Made by a program: the position numbers and the translations under genes. The notes below the pieces were generated by a model, which ran no database searches, was not told the DNA's origin, and saw nothing but the letters and a program-made list of their open reading frames with translations. 64,000 nt of DNA from Plectosphaerella cucumerina (taxonomy: Eukaryota; Ascomycota; Sordariomycetes; Glomerellales; Plectosphaerellaceae), in NCBI GenBank assembly GCA_020746995.1, contig JAGPXD010000002.1:124001-188000 (forward strand), given 5' to 3'. Positions 21,822 to 32,800 of this stretch are shown here, one piece after another. Each line of letters opens with the position of its first letter. Position 1 is the stretch's first letter.

Positions 21822-23248
21822 CTGGCCCAGGAGCTGAGAACAGAGTACGCCCCGGACATTGCGATTGGCGCAGGCCAAGAGCCCCAGTCAGGCGCCGCCT
21901 TCGACGAGTGGGAGCTATACGGAGTTTGATGCCGCAGCTGCTCGGGGCATCATCAACGGCCCTGCAGTGTCAACCGGTTCCTCATCCTTTCTCCTACGTC
22001 ATTCCGAGAGCGTGGAGCTCGTATCGGCTGAGCTTGGAGCCCGCACGACACGACACAGCGGTGACCAGCGCCTGCCTGGCAGCACCTTTCATCGCTTGCA
22101 GAATGCTCTTACTTTTCACATTCTTCTCCTTCACTCCTTGGGCGATGGAAAGCTTGGGCAGCGAATGGGACGTCGTCTCGGTAGGTAGGTTTGGTGCCCG
22201 TGGAGGGAGATATACGTCTTTGTGTGTTTTTCGACGGCGAAAGCAAGGGGATGATCCAAGGGGCATGGGTGGCTTCGCAGTATGCGCCATGGCTTGGCAA
22301 CGTGTAAATGAACAACAGCGATGCATGTGTCGTGTCAAACGACGCCCGCTGGAGATGATGGTAGGAAACAGACGAAACATGGTCCAGTCAGACAGAATAA
22401 AGAATAGGTTAAAGCAGTGAGATTCCCAGCATAGCACCAACTCTAGTGAAGGCAGAGGACGTCTCAGTTGACATGACAAGTCGACTTGGGTTGACGGGGC
22501 ATGTCGAGCAACGGGTCCGGTCATGGTGTTCGGGGCCCACTCCGCCCGTCCGCCTCGGCGTGGGGCCGTGTCGCCGGTGGGCCGCACCAGCATGCCGGAG
22601 CACCACGGCAAGATGCAGCCCGAGATACGTGCGCAGGGTATTACGAGTGCAAGAGAAAGAACGCCATATCACATGGCACAATCCGATCATGTGGTCGGCA
22701 GGTTGTGCTGTTACCCCCCCTCCCCTTTGGAATGGGAAACGTCTCAAGCCCCCACGGGCATGACCGCTGGCGAGCATGTTCACGAAATCTGTCTCAGAAG
22801 CCGTTCACCGTTGTTTTACACGGACCCTCCGCCACGCGCCCGGTCTGCTCATGGAGCATGATGTGATTGGACTCGAAGCTCACCGGCGGCTTCTAGAGGA
22901 ATGGGAGACTTGGGACCCACGTTTGGCGCTGATGAAACAAGCAATACTTGTAGGGTGAGACGGCAGAGACGTTTTCTCTCTCACACAACACGAAATCCCA
23001 TGCCGCAGCCACCGGGCCACCACCACCGAAGCAAGACAGGAGGTTTCCCTAGTTCGACGTCCTGCAGCGGCTGTAGTCTAGCAAGGCCACCACGCCCTGG
23101 CTCTGGTCGTCATAGATGACCCATGAACGAAACGCCCTCCCCTCCCTCTCCACTTAAGCGAGATGTGCCCGAAACGATGCAAGACATGAGCTGAGCGGAG
23201 CGGCACACACTCGCAGACAAACGCGGGCTGGGGCTTGAGAGGAGGGTG

Positions 23249-23270
23249 GCCAGCCAGCCAGCCAGCCGCC
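23249..23270. repeat. CCAG tetranucleotide run
   Basis: About five tandem copies of CCAG/GCCA lie within the gene-sparse tract. The run is short and simple, and no function is apparent. Confidence 0.6.
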
Positions 23271-26200
23271 CTTGCTCAATTGGAAACCCCATGTATCGAT
23301 ATTTCCATCCTTGATCAAGTGATCATAGACCTGTGGGAGACGAGGACTCGCTGTACGAGCACGAGGCTCATGGATGGAAAGCCCTGATGCGTGACCGGGG
23401 ACGGGGTGAACTTTGGCCAGACAGACGTACAAGCATACACTCCTCACAGGCGGTATTACCACGCCTGTCACGGTCTGTGGGAGAACATCCAGCACCCCGC
23501 AGACCAAGTACAACCAAGGCCCCTGATCTCAAGCCCAGCACGAAGAAGACAGACTTTTGTCGTCGCACGAGGCTGGCTCGGTGGCGCCGGGGTATCCAGC
23601 CCCTCGGCCCTCGCCGTCGGCCAGCGGTCGGGGCCCCTGTCTGTTGCTCGAAACGCTTCTGTGCACCTGGCGTCCTGGCCTGGCCTGTCAACACACAAGC
23701 GCTCGTAGCTGATGAGATGAGACGGCGCTGGTCTGGTCTGGGGGGGTCAGAGTCTGACGCATGATAACCATGAAGTGCTCGCCAGTCTCGATTCGGCCAG
23801 GGGGGGCCTTTGTCCTCGAACGCGGACGGGCCGGGACATGATCGGGTCGAGGCTGGCCATCATCCAATGGATCGGACCAGGAGGTCCCTGACCCTGGCCC
23901 TGTCCCTGGCCCTTGGTCTGGCTTTTCCCTCTCACCCCTTGGAGGTGCGGGCGGCTTGATGTTAAGGCCGTCGCCGAAATGAGTGGCGCGTTCGTGATGG
24001 TGCCAAGGGCGGACTGTTATTGGGCGGGCAGGCGATGGCAGGCCGTGGGCACGGCCGCACGGGCACGCAAGGCACGGACAGACCAGACCAAGGCTCGGAC
24101 GGCACAGGGTCTGCAGAGACAAGACGAACGCTGAAGCCACGGGGTGGTCCGCGTGGCCAGACCCCTGTCGAGGGGGGCCGAGTGATTGCGGGGGAAGGTG
24201 ATAGATCAGATCGTGAGCGAATACTCCGTAGAATGGCACAATGCAATGACACGATTGCTTTGCTCGGTGGCGTACATGTATGAGGAGGAGGTACTCGTAG
24301 CACGCAAGGCACCGCAGAAGCTAACCTGCTTGAGCTTTCTGTGGTATCGGTGCGAGTAGGAGTGGTACAGTCGGGTCTCTCGAGGCTGAGCTGGGGGTGA
24401 GGCCGTCCCGATTCGCAAAGGCATTGGAAAAAGACGCTCGAAGAAGGCAATCGAGCATGTCTCACTTCTCCGAAAGCCTCTCGGAGCTGTGCTGGCAGGT
24501 GAGCAGTGAGCAGTGACTCCGACTCAGTGAGCCGTCAGCACCGAGAATCCCCGGAACCGTGGGGGCGCCCGCGCATATCCGAATCCCAGCCAGCCCCGGA
24601 CGTGCGTTCAGTACACCTGCAGACTGCAGCAGAGGGGCCCGCAAGCCCGCTTGTGCCCTGAGGACTGGAGTTCAGGTTCAGGATAGCTCGGCGGGAGGAG
24701 TTGATCCCGAGGGCTGGGCTGCCGCTCGGTGGTGCCGGCTGTGCCCTTATCTGGCGCCGTGGTGCGGTGCGGGCGCAGCGTTTGATAGTCGGTCCTCGTA
24801 CTTGCCCCCCGCCCTTATTGTCCGAATGGAACCCAAGCTGGACATGCCCTGGATTTGGGGGGTTCCGGAAGTAACCTAGAGGTAGGTCAGTACTGACAAA
24901 TCCGTCGGCATCGCGGGCGAAAACAAAGGAGCCTGGCAACTGGAAGCCGGTTCACTCCGCTCGGAGCCTGGAACTGACATGTCGGATTTTCACCACGCCA
25001 CTCACTCGCAAATGACCGGCTGGTCATATGTCCATGCCCATGCCCATGCGCGCACGGCGAGAGTGTACGAGCCGAGCAGCGTTCCATCTGTCTGCACTTG
25101 CCTGCGTTGGGGAAGTATTGAATTGACCTGCCGACTGAACTTCAGACCCCAGAGTTCAAGAGGCAAGGGCCGAGACACCAGGACAGGACGGGAGGCAGAC
25201 AGGCCGCCGGCCAGGGGTGGCTGGCGACATGGCCCACGCCTGTCCAACGTCCTCTGCTCGAGCTGAGCCTGCTGATTCGCTCCCGCCCTTGATTTTCCAT
25301 GTCTGCGCGCCTGCCCCCCAAAAGGTCGACGCAGGTGCAGACCAAAGCGGCAAGCGTCTGACTTGGCTGCAGCAATTGTGCTGCGACCAGCCGAGGCGCC
25401 CCACGCAAGGCAAAGTGCATTTACTGAGGCAGGCAGGCACTCATTCGGTAGGCAACTGGCAAGCATGGGAAGGCAGGCATGGGCGGTTGGCCTCTATGGC
25501 GGACGGGAGTACGAGAGGAAGGAACGACCGACAGCTGCAGGAGGCGGAAGGAGGACCCCATCTGTCTGGCGATGCAGGGCAGGACTACTCCCACTGGACT
25601 ACCTTACCTTAACTGCAACTGCATCTGTCCTCTATCGATGGGATGGAAGGTGTCACACCCCGGTCATGTAAGTAAGTACCTTGCACAGCTTCAAGCTCGT
25701 ACCTCTGGGCCGTTCCAGTTCGGCCGGCATGTTCGACCATCAACTGCCCGGCCGTTTCCATCCAGGGCGGCGTCTCGCTGGCTTACACATATTCGTCAGT
25801 TGGCTTGGTTCAATTGGGGGACAAGCGACCAATTTCGAGATGATCGTCATCTGAGCGGCAGCCAAACAGCAAGGCCCCAGCGTCGCAATCTCAAATCTCT
25901 GCCGTCTCGCCACCACCGTCGAACCAGTCAAGCCAGTCGACCAGTCCAGTGTCGTGCCAGTCACACTAGCAGGCCGAGCATCGTGTGGGGTAAGGTGGTA
26001 AGGACTAAGGAGGTGGTCGCACGGCAAGCACGGGCGCACGGGCAACGGACAATGGCAACGGGTGAAGGTCAAGGAAGAAGCCCACATCTCCACGATTTTC
26101 GAGGCCACCAGACCGGTGCCAAGCTTCGCAGGTGGATGCTAGCGTTGAGCCCATCACCCAATGTTTCTGGCGTGCAGAGAGCCCGTGGGCTGTTGCAGTG

Positions 26201-26520
26201 GGCATCAAATAACTTGCATACGAGAAGACATCTTACTGACTGTACCCGTAGATCCAACCCCGAGATGTCAAGCGCCAGTGTGAGGGCCCTTGCGTTACCA
26301 ACGCTGCTCGTTGTATCCGCCCGGACACTTGGACAGGGGCAAGGCGAGATGGCGTCTCCTCGATCTGCTCAAGCGCCCACCCGAAGTTATCTCTAGCGTC
26401 TGTCTGCTAGCAGGAAACAGGGGAGGTATCAGATGGCCCTGGGCCGGCCGCAGATGTGATGTCGGCCACCTCGTTGGCCCGGAGGATTGATTGCTGGAGA
26501 CAGGCATGGCAGGCAAGGCA

Positions 26521-26610
26521 GGGAATGGGATGGCATGGGATGGGATGGATGGGACGCAACACTCGGAGAATAGACGTGGGCAGCTTGTCGACGTCCACGT
26601 CCACGTCCAC
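26521..26610. repeat. GGGAT and ACGTCC short tandem repeats
   Basis: An imperfect run of GGGAT/GGAT words (26521-26553) is followed by about three and a half copies of the hexamer ACGTCC (26591-26611). Both are low-complexity elements in the gene-sparse tract. Confidence 0.6.
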
Positions 26611-28931
26611 CCAAGGTATGCTTCCACTTCCATGCCCGTCCAGTCCTGCCCGACCAGAGTTCGCCAATGCCAGGCACAAGCAACCCTTTTCCCCGCCTGA
26701 CCAACCTCTGCTGCTATTGGTTTGCCATTGGCATCCCGCGTTGCAGGGCATCATCGCATCATCCTGGATTGGTCAACGGGCAATGGATATGCAGGACAGA
26801 ACATGCCTGCTTGCCTGCCCGCCGAGAGCAAGGGGGGGTAGATGATGCCTGTATCAAGGCGTCAGCCAGCCAGCCGTGGGATTGGTCCATCCTCCCCATC
26901 ATCAAGGGGGGGGAGCAACCAGGCAAGGCGAATGGCATTGGAACTTGCAAAACCGCGCTGTCTGACACTGGTGCCGCTTCGGGTGCCGTGCAGCCAGCGT
27001 TGCAGTGGGAGGCACCGCTGCACAACCAACACTCAAGACGCCTCAGCAGAGGACTCCCGACGGCCGGCGCAGCACAGCACTCTGGTGGATGGCGCACACC
27101 ACTTCGACCTGTAGGCCGGCCGCCTCCACCGTCAGTATCGCCACGGCAGGCTGCTCCCAACATCCCCCAGGCGGCCGCCAGGAGTGTTACACGGCATCCC
27201 GCTGGGACACACACCCCTCATCACGCCAGCACTTCTCCAGTTCATCAACCTCAAGGGAAGCCTACCATGGCAATGAGGTGCTCGCAGGCAAGCAGAACGT
27301 CTTTCGTGAGCAGCCGTCCATGAAGGTCGTCGAACTCCCAAGGCAGGCACCCCGCCGGCTGGCAGCATGGGCAAGGCGTCATGTCCTGTCCTCCACGGAC
27401 AACTTGAAGTACCTGCAGATAGACATGAACTGCACCAACAAGTCCAAGTCCACCCACCCCTTTCTTCGAGGAATGCAGACCTCGCACGAGGGCCGCCCCA
27501 GGCACCTTCAATTACAACAAGTGCAACAAGGCAGATGAGATGGGCGATTGAAAATTTTCCTCATTCCCTGGCCTAGCCAAACAGATTCATTCAAAGCGGC
27601 CGCCTGGTTCTGGTCTCAGCGCCTCGTTCGGCGGCCTCGCCGTGCTCCGGGGATTTTCTCGCTCGCTGGGCAAACCACACCACACTTTTCCACACCTCAA
27701 CCACGAACCAACAACCGCCGCAAGCCGATCCCTCAAGCACGCACCCACGCACGCCCTCCAGCACTCACCCGGCACGGCAGACAGAAGGGCGGGGACTAAA
27801 AAAGAAACACATGACTTTCCCCCCTCCCCCCTGCTCAATTGGTGAGGGCAGGCAGGGCACTGAGGGCAGGGGACCGGGGACCCTAGGGCGGCTAGTGTGC
27901 TCTGGGAAGGCTTGGGTGCAGATCACGAGAGACGGCTTCGCCAGGGCAAGGGGCGGATGACCCCATCGCTCTCCGGTCTAGCACCGATTCGTCATGGCGC
28001 ATGAGGCGATGGGTCTAGGACGCTTGCGTATTAGCGCATGGTCTTATCCCTGCCCCGTCTGTCGCCATTCTCTCTGCAGTGCCAGTGCCAGTGAGGAAGC
28101 CAGAGCTGGCTGGCCTGCCTGGCTCCTCCAGGCGCCCGCCCCTGTAGGTATTCGTACGAGACGAACGTTCATGGTGTTCCTACCGGCTGACGCTGGAGGC
28201 GCCGGGAATGATGCAACACGAACGGCCTCTCGGGATCGTATGTTGCCAGGCACCAAGCATTTCAGTCTGGCGTAGGCACGGAAAACTCAGCCAAAGGGGG
28301 AAGAGGAGAGACCAGACGCAAGTCTCAGAACGAGAAACCGCTGGGCACTCCCACTCACGCTCACACCAGGCTGGCCAGCTTCACCTTCACAGCGCTCCTT
28401 GTGTGAAGTGCAGCACCTCAGGTGCTTCAGCTCCATCCCTCGGGCCTCAGGTAATCAGCGACACCCCCTCTCAAACACCAGCTCATCAGGTCCATCCAGT
28501 GTCTCCCTCCAGGGCGTTTTCTGGTCCTGGCCGACCTGCGTCTCGACTCTCGAGCAACCCCCCGGCAGGCTGCTACCACACCCACCTCCCGTCCCTTCCA
28601 GTGTCACACCCACCACACGCTGAGCAAGAAAAATCTGCGAACCCTCTGCCCGACCCCGACCCCAGCCCAGCCCACCCCGGGTGCGCTCATGATCGCTCGC
28701 CCACTCACACACCACGATGCACACCCTCAGCGACCCACAAGAGCAGACGCTAGTCCTACCCTCACACTGCAGCAAGTGCAGCAAGCGCAGACTGAACAGG
28801 GGGGCGTGTGTTGCGGGTGTGAACTTGAAGTCGATTAGTCCTGTGGGTCCCATCGCTCACGCCATCCGGCGTCCTCCTGGGGTGCTCTGCACACCCACTC
28901 CACAGGTGCGCTCGTCTCCCGTGCAGAGACG

Positions 28932-28970
28932 CCCCTCCCCCCCCTGCCCCCTGCCCCCTGCCCCCTCCTC
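28932..28970. repeat. C-rich CCCCCTG heptamer repeats
   Basis: Three to four copies of CCCCCTG lie in a C-rich block, with G-runs on the complement. The minus strand could form G-rich secondary structure. It lies about 500 bp upstream of the Ecl1 start. Confidence 0.6.
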
Positions 28971-29269
28971 CCACCTAAGTAAGCCAGGCGCCGGCCATGC
29001 TGGCACAAAGTCGGTACCTTCGCACGCAATTCGCCCTGTGGGGTACTTCCATGGCGTCAGAATGTCCTGCTTGTGCACCACGGTACTGTGGGGGACGGGC
29101 TGTGCTGAGGATCGATACATATGAGCCGACTCTCTTCCCACTTCTCGATCCACCAGCATCTCTCCATCATTCGACTCCCACGACTCTTTCTTCATCGTCA
29201 GACTTTCCTTCCGCTCTGCATCTTCCAAGCATTGCACTGTTCTGATACGACTCGAGTCTTCTCCGTGTC

Positions 29270-29278
29270 TTTATAATA
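29270..29278 (+). promoter_or_regulatory. TATA-like element of the Ecl1 gene
   Basis: TTTATAATA lies about 190 nt upstream of the Ecl1 ATG. A C/A-rich leader typical of fungal 5' UTRs follows. It is the most TATA-like sequence nearby. Assignment is inference from position and composition. Confidence 0.4.
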
Positions 29279-29357
29279 CCACTGTCGCCATCACACGCCA
29301 CTTCTCTCTTCCACTGCCAACTCCACCAACCAACCACCCACTTCGTCCCTCGACCCT

Positions 29358-29393
29358 GACTCGACTCGACTCGACTCGACTCGACTCGACTCG
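29358..29393 (+). repeat. GACTC pentanucleotide repeat in Ecl1 leader
   Basis: Seven tandem copies of GACTC lie 70-105 nt upstream of the Ecl1 start codon. The first is preceded by T, giving TGACTC, a core of Gcn4/Cpc1-type sites; later copies read CGACTC. The array may be part of the leader or a promoter element. Confidence 0.75.
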
Positions 29394-29463
29394 GACACCT
29401 CGGACATAGCTGTCCCCCTTCTACAAACACCCAAACAACACAATCTCAACGTCAGACTTCGCC

Positions 29464-29877
29464 ATGGCCGATCTCTGGACACACGAGTTCTGCCTCGGCT
29501 GCGACAAGCAGACCGAAGGCACCGCCTACTGCTCCGAATCCTGCCGTCTGGCCGACAATGACAAGACCTCGATGCCCGGCTCTGCCGCCAGCTCGCCAGG
29601 CCTCAACACCCCCAGCTACCCTTGGCTCTCGCAACAGGCCCAGCCGCAGACCGGCTTCTTCCTCAGCGCCGCCGTCGACTTTTCCAACCCTCAGCCTTTC
29701 GGCAGGTCGACGTCCCGGACCCTGCAGCCTTCGAGCTCCAACACCAGCCTCTGCTCCATGAGCACAGTGTCTTCCAACACGGAAGCCACCCAGCTCTCCG
29801 AAAAGACCAGGCAAGAGCTGCAAAGCTACGCCGCCTCCTTTGACAACGCAAGGCTCGCCCGTCGCCGCTCCTACTAA
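29464..29877 (+). CDS. Ecl1-family zinc-binding lifespan regulator
   Basis: A single exon of 137 codons starts at an ATG with good context (GCCATGG). The first 30 residues hold the family signature: C10-x2-C13, then YCSESCR with C23 and C27, followed by LAD. These four Cys are expected to bind zinc. The rest is Ser/Thr/Pro-rich and probably disordered, ending in a basic RLARRRSY tail. In fission yeast, Ecl1-family proteins extend chronological lifespan and respond to nutrient limitation and zinc; their biochemical role is unsettled. The gene stands alone in about 16 kb of sequence without other genes, which suggests extensive regulatory DNA or long untranslated regions. Confidence in family is good; function in this organism is inference. 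Confidence 0.85.
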   Translation: MADLWTHEFCLGCDKQTEGTAYCSESCRLADNDKTSMPGSAASSPGLNTPSYPWLSQQAQPQTGFFLSAAVDFSNPQPFGRSTSRTLQPSSSNTSLCSMSTVSSNTEATQLSEKTRQELQSYAASFDNARLARRRSY

Positions 29878-32800
29878 GCGAGGCACAACCTTCCTCGACA
29901 TGACACAACACACTCTACTCTTCATACCACACTATTCACACATGACTTACGAATACACTCCTCTCTCGATCACCCGACAAACACAAAACAACATCACTCC
30001 AATGACCCGCAACGCATCACACACACACACACACACACACACACACCAACACATCTTCTTCCTCTTGTCTGTCGACATCACCAATCCATTTGTTCCCTTG
30101 GTCCTACTTCTTCATTGTATCAGGACGCGGCATCACATGGGAGTACTGCATCATAAAAAAAGCTGGGGGCGGATATGAGATGCGATTTACCCGGGACTGG
30201 CTGGCTTTGCAACATCATCCGCAAACCTGGCAAGCCTCTGCTTGAACAGCAACAACAACCACGGCGCATATTGGAGCACTTCTTCTGCTTTTCACTTTCT
30301 TGTACGACATTCGGGTGGGCTTTGTACCATGATATGTCCCCGAGGAAGCCTCGGGAAGGCATTGGCATACCTGGTTGCAAAGCATGGCATTATTTTGTTT
30401 GGATTGGAACGAGCTGGCTTCGCCAACGCGAGGAGTTGGCAGGAAGCCGGGTGTGCCTGCACAAGCGCATTAGGACGGCAGGATACCCAGGAAGCACGAA
30501 AGGCGTTTATGGAAAGGACTCTCCCTGGAGGCACTACAGCCCACGGGAAGATTGGGAAGCTTGGATCTGCTCATGAAAGACGGAGCAGCCGCCTGCTGGG
30601 CAGAAATTACTCTGCAATCCGGCAGTAGGTAGATTGACATGGTACCGACAAGAATACAAGTCATAGATTCCAAGCCAAACACTGTACCTTCACCATCACT
30701 TTGCCATGCACGCCTGACATGGCACATTCACAATGTTCATTACTGCTCCCGATGACTGTTCTTCCCTCTCCCTGCCCCATCTTTAATTTTTTTTGCCTTC
30801 CCTCTCCCGAGCATTCCTGCGGTCCGCGTCCCGTCTCCCTGCCATCTGAGATGACTCCCGTCTTCCCCTTGTCCCGGGTTATTCGTCATCGCCATGCTAG
30901 GCCGTTTCTCCCTGTGACTCTTACATTCCTCATGGTCCAGACCACAGGCCAAAACGACCGTCAGGCACATCAGGGCCCCACGGTGCCTCCACAGGTTTCC
31001 ATGTGCTGTGGGCCGTCCGGCCGGCCCTGCCCTGGCATCTCGGGTCGTGTCACCGGGGGACCGGCGGCCGCTCGCCGCTCGGGTCATCGTGGAGCCCCCC
31101 CTCTTTCAAACAGAGTGCAATTGTGCGCCTGTCCACTAGCAGTAGCAGCTGCTAGCATTGAAGGGGGGCCATGTCATAGCGGAGAGAGGGATGCTGTGGA
31201 CTGTGGTGTGTGTGGAAAAAAAACAACTGAGCCGTGCAAGTGCCACGCTGTGACTCCGGGGCGGCCTGTGGGACTTGACTTGCCAGTGATCCACCGCCGG
31301 CGCCGGCAGGATGCGAAAAGCCCACACGATGGTGCCAGCGCGAAACATGCTTTCCCCGCAGAACAAAAATCAGCTGGCACCGGTGACCGGCGGCGGGTTG
31401 ATGAGCAGCTATTTGCCGATGGCAGTGTCGTTCGACGATGGCAGCAAGCAGGGCAAGGTCGGGGAGAAACCACGGCACTCAATGACTGGATCATAATGCC
31501 CCCACTGCCAGCCGGTGTTCGGAAGACCCGCCGTCTCACCTCGAGCAACAGCAGTGCTGGCAAGTCCAAGTTTCCCCATCCCTAGCAGCACGCACTTTTT
31601 TGCTCGTAGCGTGGAGCTTTTTTTTGCTGTACCGATGCCCAAGGCCAGCGATTGGAGTACCTGGTTGGCTGGCTGCAAGGGACCGGACCTGGCTTCCTGG
31701 GTTTTGTATTTGTGCTTGGGCAGGGAGACCACAAAACCTCGGCCAGTGGTCGTCCACCCGCTGCCATCGTGCCTGGTGCCGCGGCGACTCGGAAGAACTG
31801 GAGAGGGACACCATCTGCCAGCTGTCCGACGCATGAATGGCCAGCAGGCATGAGGTACAGTAGCGGCCGCTTACCTGGCTATAGTACCTACGTTGGTGGT
31901 GCTACGTGTGCCAGTGCAGACCTGTGCCGACCAAAACACGCTGTTTCACCACTGGACTCTCTCCATATTGGCCCTCCACTGCATATTGGATCCTCTCGCG
32001 CCCCTCGTCGCATTAATCGAGGAGCGGAGGTTCCCTTTCCACGGACGTTTCCGACCCCATCGTCGTACGTGTTCTGACGATGATCTGTTCTGCTTGTTGC
32101 TTTTTCCTGACGGAGCACTTGCTTGCGCATTTGCGTGCCATTCAGGGGGCCCGGCCGCCGGTGGGTGACGGTAGCCACGTTCATGGTAGTCCGCAACGTG
32201 GTCTGGGATGTGATAAACGACGTAAATTGGTCCTGAGACACCAGCGTTTCCAATCCTGGGTGGCCGACGCGGGTCGGATGGGGGTGCTGCCAGCGGCAGC
32301 GGTTTTCCACGGGAAGAAGCAAGGTTTGAAGCACGGTTTCCTCTGGGTCGGGTTCGCTCCTCTGACTTTTTTGCTGACGACAGTCACGGTCTTGTTGTTG
32401 TCTCGTCTGCCCGGTCTTCCGTGGCACGAGACGGAGTGGGATGGGACGAGGCAGCGGAGTCAGCCGGCCTCTGGCCCCTCTCTGCAAAACTCTCTCTCTC
32501 TTTGCATCGCACCACATCACGGCATTCTGCCATCATTGCTTCTGCGGCCTCATGGGGCTTGAGAGGGGGGGCTCGAGGGGAAAACCTCCGAAGCCTCCGC
32601 AAGCTGCGGGACCCCGGCGGCCGGCTTTCACGCGTGATCCGCACGTCGACATTTCCATTTGTCATGGCGCCGACTCTGCGAAGATGGTCCATCATGTCGC
32701 CATCCTAGGGCTGCGAGTGGATGATGCGGAGAAGTCCCGGTTTCCGAGCCGTCCTGCAGCAAGAACCCGTGGAAGTGGTGGTCTTTTCTCTCCTGACGAT

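Larger units (their letters stand above)
21822..29463. other. Long gene-sparse tract upstream of the Ecl1 gene
   Basis: About 7.6 kb lacks any frame with coding character. The first few hundred bases are CRM1 3' UTR. The rest is GC-rich and rich in short, imperfect tandem words (CCAG, GGCAGGCA, GGGAT, ACGTCC, CCCCCTG). Frames up to 305 codons occur but have arginine/cysteine-rich random composition, no domain and no consistent splice partners. The tract could be an extended regulatory region, a long 5' leader of the Ecl1 gene or a source of non-coding RNA. I see no transposon ends and no AT-rich signs of RIP decay. Confidence 0.55.

Noticed and set aside
25479..26396. 305-codon plus-strand frame in the gene-sparse tract
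   Set aside because: Composition is Arg/Ser/Cys-rich and random-like, no domain or motif, no splice partners. Overlapping frames of similar quality occur on the other strand.
30701..31585. 294-codon plus-strand frame downstream of the Ecl1 gene
   Set aside because: No recognisable motif, and competing frames on both strands. Expected by chance in long GC-rich non-coding DNA.
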